Shown: positions 1 to 9,190 of the stretch, piece by piece | How positions within the stretch are numbered: the first letter of the stretch is position 1 | Layout of the letters: each line of letters starts with the position of its first letter | Program-made: the position numbers and the translations under genes | Source of the DNA: Oceanobacillus sp. CFH 90083 | GTDB lineage: Bacteria; Bacillota; Bacilli; Bacillales; Amphibacillaceae | Length of the DNA stretch: 64,000 nt | Direction of reading: 5' to 3' | Assembly (NCBI RefSeq): GCF_009389585.1 | Contig: NZ_VIYG01000004.1 | Location: 62,001-126,000 of the forward strand | Notes under the pieces: generated by a model | What the model saw: only the letters and a program-made list of their open reading frames with translations | What the model was told of the DNA's origin: nothing | The model's database searches: none

Positions 1-1
1 T

Positions 2-865
2 ACGGTTGCAGGTTCTTTACAAGCTACTTTTAATGTAAACCCTTGGATTACTGGTTTTGTATTGATGGTGCTTACAGCTTTAGTTTTATTGGGCGGGATT
101 AAAGGGATTGGACGAGTTACTGCTATATTTGTTCCGTTTATGGCTTTGTTTTATATGTCGGGTGGACTTATCATTATTTTGTTAAATATTACAGAAGTTC
201 CTGCTGCATTTGCAGTTATCTTTGAAGCAGCATTTAATCCTGAGGCTGTTGGTGGCGGAGCGATCGGCATTGCAATTCGATATGGTATTGCACGTGGGGT
301 CTTCTCCAATGAAGCTGGTCTTGGATCAGCTCCTATTGCGGCAGCTGCAGCAAAAACGGATTATCCAGGGCGGCAGGCTTTGGTATCCATGACAGGAACA
401 TTTCTTGATACAATGATCGTTTGTACAATTACTGGTCTTGTTATTGTGATGAGCGGTCTTCATTTACAATTAGGGGGAGATGCAGCACCTGTTATTACCG
501 GGGAAGCATTCGAGTCTTTCTTACCGGGCTTAGGTAATTACATTGTTGTATTTGGTATTATCTTTTTTGCGTATTCAACCATTATTGGCTGGTCATACTA
601 CGGAGAGAAATGCTTTGGATATATTTTTGGTGATCGTAATACCATCTATTATAAAGTAATTTTCTGTATCGTTGTTATGATTGGTGCAGGTCAATCCGTG
701 CAATTAGTCTGGGATATTGCAGATATTTTCAATGGGCTAATGGCTATCCCCAATTTAATTGCTCTCTGTTTATTATCAGGTGTTATTGTATCTGAAACAA
801 ACAAATTTAGAGAGGTACGGAAAAAAGAAAAAGAAGAGGAAAAGAAACAAAAGCTGGCAAGTTAA
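2..865 (+). CDS. AGCS family alanine/glycine:sodium symporter, C-terminal part (5' end outside window)
   Basis: Integral membrane symporter expected to import alanine or glycine with Na+. The reading frame is open from base 2, so the gene began before the window; the ATG-like codons near base 62 are internal. The visible 287 residues contain the family signature GGGAIGIAIRYGIARGVFSN followed by EAGLGSAPIAAAA, then about five hydrophobic segments and a short basic/acidic cytoplasmic tail (RKKEKEEEKKQK). The family is normally 450-490 residues, so roughly the last 60% is present. The family call is firm; the substrate is inferred from the family. Confidence 0.92.
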   Translation, partial: TVAGSLQATFNVNPWITGFVLMVLTALVLLGGIKGIGRVTAIFVPFMALFYMSGGLIIILLNITEVPAAFAVIFEAAFNPEAVGGGAIGIAIRYGIARGVFSNEAGLGSAPIAAAAAKTDYPGRQALVSMTGTFLDTMIVCTITGLVIVMSGLHLQLGGDAAPVITGEAFESFLPGLGNYIVVFGIIFFAYSTIIGWSYYGEKCFGYIFGDRNTIYYKVIFCIVVMIGAGQSVQLVWDIADIFNGLMAIPNLIALCLLSGVIVSETNKFREVRKKEKEEEKKQKLAS

Positions 866-1289
866 CAGCTGTCTGATAATGGAGATATGTAGAAGGTAAG
901 GAGGTATTCATAGAATCTGGATATAAAGAAAAGCGGGATACATGATGTGAAGGTGTTTACCTTTTCTTTAGATTAGCCGGAAAGAATAGCTTTGAAGCTG
1001 TGGATTGCCGTCCTATCAAGAGCATTGCAAATAAGTGAATAATCACAGCACAAGGAAGTCCTGATAAGAAAAGCTCGTGCATTCGCTTGAAAAAAGTGAA
1101 AGTGTACGAGTTTTTCTAATAGTATTTTAGGGACAGCTCCGGACATTCACGTACTGCTATTCGCTTCTATATGTGTATATTCTGCAATCTCTTCTATTGT
1201 GGCAGGAGCCTATAATTACTGTAATTCTTGCTTCAATGTGTTATGCTATTTAGAAATGATATGGCTTATTTAAAAGGGGGATCTGGAGA
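866..1289. other. Intergenic region between symporter and fbp
   Basis: No credible gene. It holds a perfect 10-bp inverted repeat at 924-933/961-970 (TAAAGAAAAG) and a stronger GC-containing hairpin with a T-run at 1074-1117, listed separately. The last 60 bases are AT-rich and probably carry the fbp promoter, but no clear -35/-10 pair was identified. Confidence 0.5.
1074..1117 (+). terminator. Rho-independent terminator candidate
   Basis: CTCGTGCA at 1074-1081 pairs with TGTACGAG (one G-U pair) ending at 1110. The stem continues inward with a bulge through TTCGCTT/AAGTGAA, and TTTTTCT follows. It lies about 210 bases after the symporter stop. Confidence 0.6.
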
Positions 1290-3221
1290 GTGAATACAAA
1301 ATACCTTGATTTATTAGCGGAGAAATTTGATAGCGAAGAGAAGGTTGTGACAGAGCTTATTAATTTGGAGTCGATTTTGGACCTGCCAAAGGGAACCGAG
1401 CATTTTGTAAGTGATCTACACGGCGAGTACCAGGCTTTTCAGCATGTGTTACGAAATGGTTCCGGAAAGGTAAGAGAAAAGATAAATGATATTTTTAAAG
1501 ATAAGCTATCAGAGAAGGAGATAAATGATTTTGCGGCGCTCGTGTATTATCCGGAAGATAAGCTGAAGCTCATGAAACATCAATTTAATTCCAAACAGGC
1601 ATTAGACGAATGGTATGCAGAGAAAATCGATCATATGATTCACTTAATTTCCTATGCTTCCTCTAAATATACACGCTCTAAGCTGCGTAAGGCATTACCG
1701 GAACAGTTTGTATATATTATTGAAGAGCTTCTGTACAAGACAGATGAATATACAAATAAAAAGCCGTATTATGAAAAAATTGTTCAAAAAATTATCTCGC
1801 TTGGTCAGGCAGAGAAGCTGATTATTGGCCTATCTTATACAACACAGCGTCTTGTTGTGGATCATCTGCATGTTGTTGGAGATATCTATGACCGCGGACC
1901 GGAGCCGGATAAAATTATGGAAACGTTGATCGGTTATCATTCGGTGGATATCCAATGGGGCAACCACGATGTTCTGTGGATTGGTGCATATGCCGGCTCC
2001 AAGGTTTGCCTTGCCAATATTATTCGAATTTGTGCACGTTATGACAATTTAGATATCATAGAAGATGCTTATGGAATCAATTTGCGTCCTTTACTTAATT
2101 TAGCAGAAAAATATTATGGAGATAATCCTGCTTTCCGGCCTAAAAAACATTCGGATCAGAATATTACGGACCAGGAAAAACTGCAGATTACGAAGATTCA
2201 TCAAGCGATTGCCATGATTCAATTTAAGCTGGAAAGTCCGATTATTAAACGGCGTTCCTTCTTTAATATGGAAGAGAGACTGGTATTAGAGAAAACAGAC
2301 TACGAAAAACAGGAAATCATGATTTATGGAAAGACGTATCCACTGGAAAATACATGCTTTTCTACCGTTGATCCTGCTGATCCAGCCAGACTGTTGCCGG
2401 AGGAGGAAGAAGTCATTGATAAGCTTTTACTGTCTGTACAGCAATCGGAGAAGCTGAAAAGGCATATGAACTTCTTGATGAAAAAAGGAAGTCTGTATCT
2501 GAAATATAATGGCAATCTATTAATTCATGGCTGTATTCCTGTTGATGAAAATGGAAGCATGGAAAAGATGGAGATTGAGGGGAAAGCCTACAAAGGGAGA
2601 GAGCTGCTGGATAAATTTGAGTCCTATTTACGCTATGCTTTTGCTCATAAAGAAACGACAGATGATCTGGCAACGGATATGGTGTGGTACTTATGGACAG
2701 GAGAATATTCTTCGCTCTTTGGAAAACGGGCCATGACCACTTTTGAACGTTACTTTATTTCCGATAAGGCATCTCATAAAGAGGAAAAAAATCCGTATTA
2801 TTATTTGCGTGAAAATGTGGAAATGTGTGAGAAGGTTCTGGAGGAATTTGGTTTGAATCCAGGTCAAGGGCATATTATTAACGGACACACACCAGTAAAA
2901 GAAATCGATGGGGAGAATCCAATCAAGGCAAACGGCAAAATGATAGTTATCGATGGCGGGTTTTCTAAAGCCTATCAATCTACGACAGGCATTGCCGGCT
3001 ATACATTATTATATAATTCATTCGGCATGCAGCTTGTTGCCCACCAGCATTTTAATTCAAAAGAGGATGTTGTTTTAAATGGAGCAGATGTTTTATCTGT
3101 CCGGCGGGTGGTGGATAAAGAGCTGGAGCGGAAAATGGTCCGGGAGACCAATATCGGGGCTAAGCTGCTGGAAGAAGTTGATATGTTAAATCAACTGATG
3201 GAATATCGGTATATTCGTTAA
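1290..3221 (+). CDS. fbp: Fructose-1,6-bisphosphatase class 3
   Basis: Gluconeogenic hydrolysis of fructose-1,6-bisphosphate to fructose-6-phosphate in the cytoplasm. At 643 residues it has the length of the Firmicutes-type class 3 enzyme (about 640-670). Calcineurin-like metallophosphatase motifs are visible in order: [10 protein letters not shown] (residues 41-50), [10 protein letters not shown] (about 197), WGNHDVLW (about 223) and NGHTPVKE (about 530), which supply the expected metal ligands. The GTG start follows the ribosome binding site AAAAGGGGG. Monocistronic by spacing. The identification is strong. Confidence 0.96.
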   Translation: MNTKYLDLLAEKFDSEEKVVTELINLESILDLPKGTEHFVSDLHGEYQAFQHVLRNGSGKVREKINDIFKDKLSEKEINDFAALVYYPEDKLKLMKHQFNSKQALDEWYAEKIDHMIHLISYASSKYTRSKLRKALPEQFVYIIEELLYKTDEYTNKKPYYEKIVQKIISLGQAEKLIIGLSYTTQRLVVDHLHVVGDIYDRGPEPDKIMETLIGYHSVDIQWGNHDVLWIGAYAGSKVCLANIIRICARYDNLDIIEDAYGINLRPLLNLAEKYYGDNPAFRPKKHSDQNITDQEKLQITKIHQAIAMIQFKLESPIIKRRSFFNMEERLVLEKTDYEKQEIMIYGKTYPLENTCFSTVDPADPARLLPEEEEVIDKLLLSVQQSEKLKRHMNFLMKKGSLYLKYNGNLLIHGCIPVDENGSMEKMEIEGKAYKGRELLDKFESYLRYAFAHKETTDDLATDMVWYLWTGEYSSLFGKRAMTTFERYFISDKASHKEEKNPYYYLRENVEMCEKVLEEFGLNPGQGHIINGHTPVKEIDGENPIKANGKMIVIDGGFSKAYQSTTGIAGYTLLYNSFGMQLVAHQHFNSKEDVVLNGADVLSVRRVVDKELERKMVRETNIGAKLLEEVDMLNQLMEYRYIR

Positions 3222-3335
3222 GGGAAGGCTGAAAAGAATATAAAAGGAAAACATATTCGCTTTGGGAAATAATGGGATACGGGACGTTAAAAGAACGAAA
3301 GTTTCGAGAAGTACAGGTGAGGTCAGAGGGAGTTT

Positions 3336-3488
3336 ATGGCAGGAAATTTTAAAGAAAACTTGGCAAGCTAAGTCTGAAAGGCGCAGGATTGGTCGCCTTC
3401 GTTGCGTTTATACTTTATTCTTTATACTTTCTTAAAGCGTAAAAAAGATTTGCAAGTTACCTTAGAAAAATTTAATAAGCAAAAATAA
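3336..3488 (+). pseudogene. Decayed small single-span membrane protein gene
   Basis: An ATG at 3336 follows AGAGGGAG and begins MAGNFKENLAS, then meets a stop. Shifting frame once gives GAGLVAFVAFILY, a membrane-like stretch. A second shift near the local duplication TTTATACTTT (about 3409-3430) gives FLKRKKDLQVTLEKFNKQK and a stop. Together these read as a protein of about 50 residues with an N-terminal amphipathic part, one membrane span and a basic tail, broken by two small indels. No family is recognised. The reconstruction is inference. Confidence 0.35.
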
Positions 3489-3530
3489 AATAAGATCCGC
3501 AGCATTTTCCCGCGGACCTTATTTTATTTG
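3483..3530. terminator. Bidirectional terminator
   Basis: AAATAAAATAAG and TCCGC on the left pair with GCGGA and CTTATTTTATTT on the right across a short loop. A-rich and T-rich arms on each side let it work on both strands. It overlaps the stop codon of the minus-strand MFS gene. Confidence 0.7.
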
Positions 3531-4752
3531 CCTGCTGCTTCTTTCGGTTCAAAAGAAATCTTTTCATTCCTGCCTGCAACGATCCCAAGGAAGGCAATAC
3601 ATAGGGCTGCCGCCATTAAAATGATAAATGGCACTGTCCAGCCCTCTGTTATTTCGGCGATGGTTCCAAGAAATAACGGACCTGTAGAGGCGACAATATA
3701 TCCAATCGATTGCGCCATACTGGATAATTGCGCGGATTCCATCACAGTATTGGTACGGAGAACAAAAAACATCATAGCAACACTAAAAGCTGTCCCGGCA
3801 CCAACACCAGTTAAAATAAGAAAGAAAATAATCCAATTTGAAGAAGAAAAAGCAACCCCTAATAAACCAAAGAAAAATAATAAACCGGCACTGCAGCCAA
3901 TCAGCCGCTGATTTTGCATGCGGGCGGCGAGGATTGGTGCAATAAATGTCGTTGGAATCAATCCAGCCTGATAAATAGCAATCAACCATCCAGCTTCACT
4001 TTCGTTGAATCCTTTGGTGAGAAAAATATCAGGAAGCCAAGTAAATAAACTATATGGTATAAACGATTGCAGTCCCATAAAAAAGGTAACAGCCCAGGCA
4101 ATTTTTGATTTAAAGATTGCTTTAGAAGGCTGACTTTTTACATTAACAAACACTTTTTTTTCAGATGACCGCATCGCTGGCAGCGGAGCAATAAGACAAT
4201 AACAGCTGCCAGGGAGAGCACACTCCATAATTGCATGGCATGCCGCCAATCAAAGCCATTTATGGAAGTAATAGGTACGGAAACCCCGGAAGCGAGTGCT
4301 CCAAATATATTCATTGAAACAGAATACAGCCCTGTTATAAGTCCCATTCGATAAGGGAATGTCGATTTAATTAAACCTGGCATAAGGATATTCCCAACTG
4401 CGATCGCCATTCCGGTCAGGAGTGTGCCAAATAGCAATAGCTCCAGTCCACCGCTTGCCCGGATAAATACACCGATGGACAGGAAAGACATGGAAATAAG
4501 TAGTGTCATTTCCATCCCGAGCTTACCGGATATCCTTGGGACAAAAGGAGAAAACAAACCAAAAGCAAGCAATGGTAAGGTACTAACCAGTCCAATCATT
4601 GCATTGGAAGCCTCCAGTTCTCCCCGGAAAAGAGGAATAAGCGGTCCGACAGACGTGATTGGTGACCGCAATGTTGCCGCAATCAGTAAAATGGCGAGCA
4701 GTAATAAAAATATATAATATCTTCTGGCAAAAGCTTGTTTTGATAGACGCAT
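3524..4752 (-). pseudogene. CynX/NimT-type MFS transporter, frameshifted
   Basis: Two overlapping minus-strand frames make one MFS protein of about 410 residues. The N-terminal half (4752 to about 4190) starts MRLSKQAFARRYYIF and contains the family-typical LRSPITSVGPLIP; the C-terminal half (about 4190 to 3524) carries the last six spans and ends in EPKEAAGK. Both frames are open between 4138 and 4249, so one missing base there separates them. A likely place is about 4190, where one added base gives LPAMRSSEKKVFV, a natural loop between spans 6 and 7. The alternative is the A8 tract (T8 on the plus strand, 4154-4161). The product would be an exporter or uptake carrier for a small organic anion. 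It is a recent pseudogene, phase-variable, or a sequencing error. Confidence 0.8.
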
Positions 4753-4809
4753 AAGAATAATTCCTTTACAACATATTTTTAAATATACAAGGAATTATTC
4801 TATCAAAAG

Positions 4810-4852
4810 AGAGAAGAGAATGTAAAGCTATTTTTTAGATCAGCTCTTCTCT
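4810..4852. terminator. Possible terminator hairpin
   Basis: AGAGAAGAG (4810-4818) pairs perfectly with CTCTTCTCT (4844-4852), with a T6 run in the loop. It lies between two minus-strand transporter genes. The stem is weak and AT-rich. Confidence 0.35.
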
Positions 4853-4912
4853 TTGTTACTCCTCGCGAACGCTCCGCTAAGAATGGCTGGCTCCATGTAA
4901 GAATCGGAGGAT

Positions 4913-5887
4913 TTAGACAGTTTTGTCTCTATTTCGTTTAGAATCTCTTACCTTATTAATTCGCCAAATTCCAAATGCAACACCCATCAAAATAAATAAA
5001 ATACTGAAGCCCTCCGGGAGAGTTGGGAAGGATGCACGATAAATAAAGGAATAAAGCAGTCCAAACAAGGATTCAAAAACAATCATCATTCCCGCCATAG
5101 TGACAGTTAATCGGATTGAAGTCTGGTTCCAGGCCCATGTCGCCACCCAAGAGGCGATTATGCCTAAAATAACAACTCCTATCAAGTAATGCAGCAAATG
5201 ATCCTTAGCTAAAAGAGTAGTAACGATTTGCTGATTTGTCAGCCAGCTAATCAATAAAACGATGACTACCAATGTCAGGGTCTGGATCCCGACAATCGTC
5301 GAAAAAAGATTTGGCGTAACCTGCGACTCTTTTTTCAGGAAATTAGCATTGGATATTCCATACCATGACCATAAAGCCAGCGCAATAAAGCAGCATAGAA
5401 ACCCAAATAATAGATCAGCTCTGGAAGTAGTCGCGCTGCTGTCAGCCCCTTGCTCGCCGCTATACAATAGAAAAATCCCCAGTAATATCGAAATAGAAGG
5501 AATCACCATTATTTTAAAAGGAAATTCTTTATTTAAAAAATTTCCACCTAAGCTGATAACAATGGGCAGTGTTCCAATAATTAATGTGGTAATGGTGGCT
5601 CCTGCATATTGAATTCCCAATACTAGAAAAAAGAAATAACCAACATTTCCAGTAAAAGCGTAAAGTAATGCTCTGGACCACATTCTTAGCGGAATATGTA
5701 CAGCCTCCCGTTTATAGGCTATAAATAAGAGAACAGAATATAATCCATACATAAAATAACGGCCTAACGTCATTTCCAATGATGAAAAAGTGGACAGCAT
5801 ATTCGGAATGAGAAAGGCTAAAGCCCAGGTAGCCCCTGCAACCATACCAAATATAACTCCCAGAAAAGTTGAATGCTGGTTACCCAA
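4913..5887 (-). CDS. EamA/DMT superfamily transporter
   Basis: Predicted ten-span inner-membrane carrier of the drug/metabolite transporter superfamily, 324 residues (typical 290-330). Two EamA-like repeats are visible: the first opens GMVAGATWALAFLIP and the second begins with LLFGFLCCFIALALWSWYG at about residue 160. The basic tail is KVRDSKRNRDKTV. Translation starts at TTG, placed eight bases after GGAGG, which is better supported than any ATG. It is a single gene with no operon partners. The substrate cannot be told from sequence. Confidence 0.85.
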   Translation of the reverse strand: MGNQHSTFLGVIFGMVAGATWALAFLIPNMLSTFSSLEMTLGRYFMYGLYSVLLFIAYKREAVHIPLRMWSRALLYAFTGNVGYFFFLVLGIQYAGATITTLIIGTLPIVISLGGNFLNKEFPFKIMVIPSISILLGIFLLYSGEQGADSSATTSRADLLFGFLCCFIALALWSWYGISNANFLKKESQVTPNLFSTIVGIQTLTLVVIVLLISWLTNQQIVTTLLAKDHLLHYLIGVVILGIIASWVATWAWNQTSIRLTVTMAGMMIVFESLFGLLYSFIYRASFPTLPEGFSILFILMGVAFGIWRINKVRDSKRNRDKTV

Positions 5888-6190
5888 TTTGATTTACCTC
5901 CAAAAATGATAATGTAATTATAGTGGAGCTTTTAAAATGAAAGCTATTGCTATTCAGTTAACGCTAAATACGATAAAGATATGTATCTGATATGTAAGGA
6001 AATACACTTTCTTATGTTTTACGATTGAATAAGTACAGTTTAATTGTTCTAAATCTATCACACTACTTATTTAGAAACAAGTAGTGTACAAAATAATGAG
6101 AAGGGATTTTGTCTACTTGCTAACTATGAAGTTAGATGATAGGTAATGGAATAGGAAGAAAAATTTGCTATAATTATATTTAAACTTTAC
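5888..6190. other. Intergenic DNA left of the IS element
   Basis: AT-rich, no coding signal on either strand. In particular it does not contain the missing 5' half of the acetyltransferase whose 3' half lies on the far side of the IS. It ends with TTAC at 6187-6190, the likely IS target tetranucleotide. Confidence 0.5.
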
Positions 6191-6330
6191 AGATTTTCCG
6201 AACGAGAAAGCCCATTTCTTTAGAGGTGGGATGATAGAGAGGTAATCTTAAAGTTTTAAATAAAATGTGTATCTTTTTATAGAAAATAGCTTGTTAAGAG
6301 AACGTTTGTTTTGTATAATAAAAAGAACAA

Positions 6331-6675
6331 GTGTTTGCAAAAAGATGGAATCAAAATAGCAATAATAGAAGGAACATATTCCTTCGCGCGGATGTAGAGG
6401 AACGTTTCAAACAGTTAGTGCGGGCAATATGTGAAGCATTGAAAATTGTTGTTATAGAGTGTGACAATGACCATAATTATATGTTTCTTAATGTGCTACC
6501 AACGCATAGTCCTTCTAATATGATGGCGAAAATCAAAGGAGTGACTTCAAGAAAATGAAGAGAAGCGTTTTCTCATCTTCGGCACTGGCCAATTCTATGG
6601 ATACGTTCCTATTTGATATCCATTGCAACAAACGTATCAAGTGAAACTATACGTTGAAAGCCAGAAAAAACGAAA
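6331..6675 (+). pseudogene. Decayed tnpA (Y1 HUH transposase) relic
   Basis: The frame from 6331 reads FLRADVEERFKQLVRAICEALKIVVIE, then DNDHNYMFLNV, then GVTSRK, matching the core of IS200-type Y1 transposases. The family motif HxH (as in DHVHLLV) is here HNY, so the second metal-binding histidine is gone. After a stop at 6556 the same frame continues as FSHLRH and then LWIRSYLISIATN, VSSETIR. The catalytic tyrosine normally follows ETI(K/R)RY; here the frame passes straight to codons for ESQKK with about five bases missing. The N-terminus is also absent. The protein must be inactive, so movement would need TnpA in trans. Confidence 0.75.
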
Positions 6676-6693
6676 CTAGAGGGGGCTGAACCT

Positions 6694-8178
6694 ATGGCGA
6701 GAAAGCATACACCAAGTTATACGATTGAATTTCCTTTGCACATCCCCCTTTGGCAACAACATCGGTTGGAAAAGAAATTCAACATTGCAAGAAGGCTCTA
6801 TAATTCTTGTCTAGGGGAAGCTTTAAAACGGCACAAAGCGGTGAAAAGTGATAAGCGTTATCGCGCATTGCTGAAGGAACCTAAATCAAAAGAACGTCAT
6901 AAGAAATTAGCGGATATTCGTTCAAATTATGGCTTTTCTGAATACGGAATCCATTATTTTGTAAAGGAAGCCCAATACAAATTCAAAGAACATATTGGCA
7001 GTTTGGAGGCTCAAAAATTGGCAACAAGAGCTTTTCAAACCGTTGAGAAGCTTCATTTTGGGAAATCCAAAAAAGTATATTTCAAACATGCAAAGGATGC
7101 TATTTCCGTAGAAAACAAATCAAACCAAACAGGGTTGAGATATAGAGAAGAAAATATTCTTTGGGGCGATAAACCAACCAGGAAAAATCCGAAACCTAAA
7201 AATTGGCTGTGCATACCGATTTCTCCTAAAAAAGAGGATGAATATGCACATCAGGCTTTATTAGACAAGACAAAGTATGTACGCATTTTGAAGCGGGAGG
7301 TCAGAGGGAAAACCCGCTATTTTGTTCAACTCATTCAAGAAGGATACCCACCAACCAAAAGAAATCGTAAAGTTGCTCATGACGAAACAAAACGTGTAGG
7401 AATAGACATTGGTACATCTACTATTGCGATTAGCAGTGATAGCCTAGTCGAACTTCGTGAACTTGCTCCAGAGTGCCACAATGATGAAAAAGAATTAAGA
7501 AGAATTCAACGAAAAATGGATAGATCCAAACGAAGTACCAATCCTGACAATTTTCATAAAAATGGAACGATCAAAAAAGGCAGTTTAACCTGGAAATACT
7601 CCAAAAGATATGAAAGGCTGCGTCAAAAACGTAAAGAACGCTACCGCAAAGTTGCTGGCAGGCGAAAAATGTCACATGAAAAATTAGCAAACGATATTCT
7701 TACCCTGGGTTCCGATATACGAGTAGAAACGATGCGGTTTCAATCCCTGCAAAAACGTGCGAAAAATACGACTAGAAACAATACCAATGGGAAAATAAAC
7801 CGGAAAAGGCGTTTTGGAAAATCCATTGCCAAGCGTGCCCCTGCCATGCTGCTCACCATTATCGAGCGCAAACTGAAATATCAAGAAAGAGAATTAAAGA
7901 AGATAGATACCTACGCCACAAAAGCGAGTCAATTTAATCATGTAACAGGAAAATACGAGAAAAAACAACTTTCAGAACGCTGGAATGATTTTGGAGAGCT
8001 TCGTATCCAACGTGATTTATATAGTGCTTTTTTAATAGCTAATACAAAGGAAACCCTTGATTCTGTTGATATAGAATTATGCAATGCAAAGTGGGCTAAC
8101 TTTATAGAAATGCATCATGGTGAAATAGAACGACTAAAACAGTCAAAAAGTAAAACAATGCGTTGGTTTATCGCATAA
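6694..8178 (+). CDS. tnpB: TnpB, RNA-guided RuvC nuclease of IS200/IS605, without zinc-ribbon cysteines
   Basis: 494 residues. The RuvC triad can be placed: D238 in RVGIDIGTSTIAI, E345 in RVETMRF and D441 in IQRDLYSAFLIAN. The N-terminal third is basic and helix-rich, matching the RNA/DNA-binding wedge of the family. Between E345 and D441 canonical TnpB has two CxxC pairs; here that stretch (about 405-430) reads YATKASQFNHVTGKYEKKQ and has no cysteine. The frame is intact and long for the family (usually 370-430). Start: ATG after GAGGGGGCTGAACCT. By family knowledge it would bind RNA from the element's 3' end and cut DNA next to a target-like motif. Whether this ribbon-less form is active is unknown. 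Confidence 0.85.
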   Translation: MARKHTPSYTIEFPLHIPLWQQHRLEKKFNIARRLYNSCLGEALKRHKAVKSDKRYRALLKEPKSKERHKKLADIRSNYGFSEYGIHYFVKEAQYKFKEHIGSLEAQKLATRAFQTVEKLHFGKSKKVYFKHAKDAISVENKSNQTGLRYREENILWGDKPTRKNPKPKNWLCIPISPKKEDEYAHQALLDKTKYVRILKREVRGKTRYFVQLIQEGYPPTKRNRKVAHDETKRVGIDIGTSTIAISSDSLVELRELAPECHNDEKELRRIQRKMDRSKRSTNPDNFHKNGTIKKGSLTWKYSKRYERLRQKRKERYRKVAGRRKMSHEKLANDILTLGSDIRVETMRFQSLQKRAKNTTRNNTNGKINRKRRFGKSIAKRAPAMLLTIIERKLKYQERELKKIDTYATKASQFNHVTGKYEKKQLSERWNDFGELRIQRDLYSAFLIANTKETLDSVDIELCNAKWANFIEMHHGEIERLKQSKSKTMRWFIA

Positions 8179-8413
8179 AAATAAACCTGATTGGTCATGA
8201 AACGCCCAAGAGAAGCGGAACGACAAGCACACAAGAAGTCTTTTTAGGCTGGCTTGGTGAAGTGCCTTGCACCCTCGCAATACGTCCGTTAATATTTTAA
8301 GAGAATATACACCAGTGTTTCAGTGGAAACTCTTTTTTATAGGAAGATAAGGCGCTGTTAAGAAGTGTATTAGTATCTTAGAACCCCACTGCTTTAGCTG
8401 TGGGAGTTGTCAG
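8179..8413 (+). ncRNA. Candidate omegaRNA (reRNA) scaffold and right end of the IS
   Basis: About 235 non-coding bases follow tnpB up to the right-end hairpin CCCACTGCTTTAGCTGTGGG. In characterised TnpB systems the guide scaffold comes from this position and its guide is the flanking DNA, here from 8414 onward (inside the truncated acetyltransferase). The last ~70 bases are kept almost identically in copy 2 (from about 49767). The call rests on position and family knowledge; I cannot fold it here. Confidence 0.5.
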
Positions 8414-8666
8414 AGCCGTCTATTTACTAAAAGATTGGCAAGGACAAGGAATAGGAAAAGCACTTTTATTAGAATCCTTTCAATTCTTTATAAAACAAGC
8501 TATTCACACTGTCCAAGTCGAGGTTCTGGCGGAAAATAACAGCTGTCTGTTTTATGAGCAGCTGGGAGCGGAGCTTATTGAAAAGAAAAAGATTCAAATT
8601 GCTGATGATGCGCTGGATTTGATTGTATATGAATGGAAGGATATAAGTGTGATTTTTCCGGCTTAA
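8400..8666 (+). pseudogene. GNAT acetyltransferase, 5'-truncated at the IS right end
   Basis: The residues after the IS boundary read AVYLLKDWQGQGIGKALLLESF, the acetyl-CoA-binding motif A of GNAT proteins (Q/RxxGxG/A), followed by NNSCLFYEQLGAELIEKKKI, the usual C-terminal half. The N-terminal half of the domain is missing and is not found left of the IS. A GTG inside the IS right-end hairpin is in frame and would encode MGVV before the remnant, but no ribosome binding site precedes it. Most likely a dead fragment. Confidence 0.75.
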
Positions 8667-8679
8667 AATGGAAAGAACT

Positions 8680-8723
8680 CTTCTTGACAGAAGCTTCTGG
8701 AAAAAATAATTTCTGTCAAGAAG
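8680..8723. terminator. Hairpin between convergent genes
   Basis: CTTCTTGACAGAA at 8680-8692 pairs perfectly with TTCTGTCAAGAAG at 8711-8723 across an A-rich loop. It is a probable terminator for one or both flanking convergent genes, although no strong T-run follows. Confidence 0.5.
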
Positions 8724-8725
8724 GG

Positions 8726-9190
8726 CTAGTTATAGCTGTTTATATGTAATGAGAATGGAATGTGCAAGCTGGAATCTTCTTTATCCACCTGGATTTTTTC
8801 TTCTTGGAAACCGATTCTCTTCAGCATTTTTTGAGCGCGCTGATTTGTTATATGTGTTTCTGCCCGAAATAAATGAATACCAAGATGATCTACTCCGTAT
8901 GTGATCATCTTCTTTGCGGCAGTATTTCCAATGCCTCTCCCCCATAGACTGCTATCTCCAATTGCAATGCCTAATTCAGCAGTATTACTATGTATATCAG
9001 CTAAATCAACATAGCCAGCGAGTCTGCGATGAAATTCGATGCCTAATCGGATGAAATTGGGCTGCTGGTTATAGACGCAATGGCTCCACCACATATAAAG
9101 TTCTTCCTGTGATCGGTTTAGCTCCCAGCCATTCGCTGCACAAAAGCTGTTGTCTCTGCTCCAGCTTAAGACTGTTTGGAAATCATGCAT
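8726..9190 (-). CDS. GNAT family N-acetyltransferase, RimJ/RimL-like
   Basis: 154-residue cytoplasmic acetyl-CoA-dependent acetyltransferase of the type that modifies protein N-termini or small amines. Motifs: ELGIAIGDSSLWGRGIGNTAAKKM (acetyl-CoA loop GRGIGN, about residues 86-110) and the C-terminal pattern RAETHITNQRAQKMLKRIGF typical of RimJ/L-like members. The ATG at 9190 is preceded by a poor ribosome site. The substrate is unknown. It stands alone. Confidence 0.85.
   Translation of the reverse strand: MHDFQTVLSWSRDNSFCAANGWELNRSQEELYMWWSHCVYNQQPNFIRLGIEFHRRLAGYVDLADIHSNTAELGIAIGDSSLWGRGIGNTAAKKMITYGVDHLGIHLFRAETHITNQRAQKMLKRIGFQEEKIQVDKEDSSLHIPFSLHINSYN

Larger units (their letters stand above)
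6191..8413 (+). mobile_element. IS200/IS605-family element (copy 1), about 2.2 kb
   Basis: Bounds come from comparing this copy with the deleted copy at 49125-49836. Both begin just after TTAC with a left-end hairpin (here CCCA...TGGG at about 6211-6230) and end with a right-end hairpin (CCCAC...GTGGG at 8385-8404) followed by GTTGTCAG. There is no terminal inverted repeat and no target duplication, as known for single-strand HUH elements; TTAC is the target of IS608. The interior holds a decayed tnpA, an intact tnpB and a 3' non-coding stretch. Exact ends are uncertain by a few bases. Confidence 0.85.

Noticed and set aside
924-970. Perfect 10-bp A/T-rich inverted repeat as a terminator
   Set aside because: Few G/C pairs, a 27-base loop and no T-run; the better structure is at 1074-1117.
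6331-6558. Stand-alone 75-residue protein
   Set aside because: It is the core of a decayed tnpA, not an independent gene.
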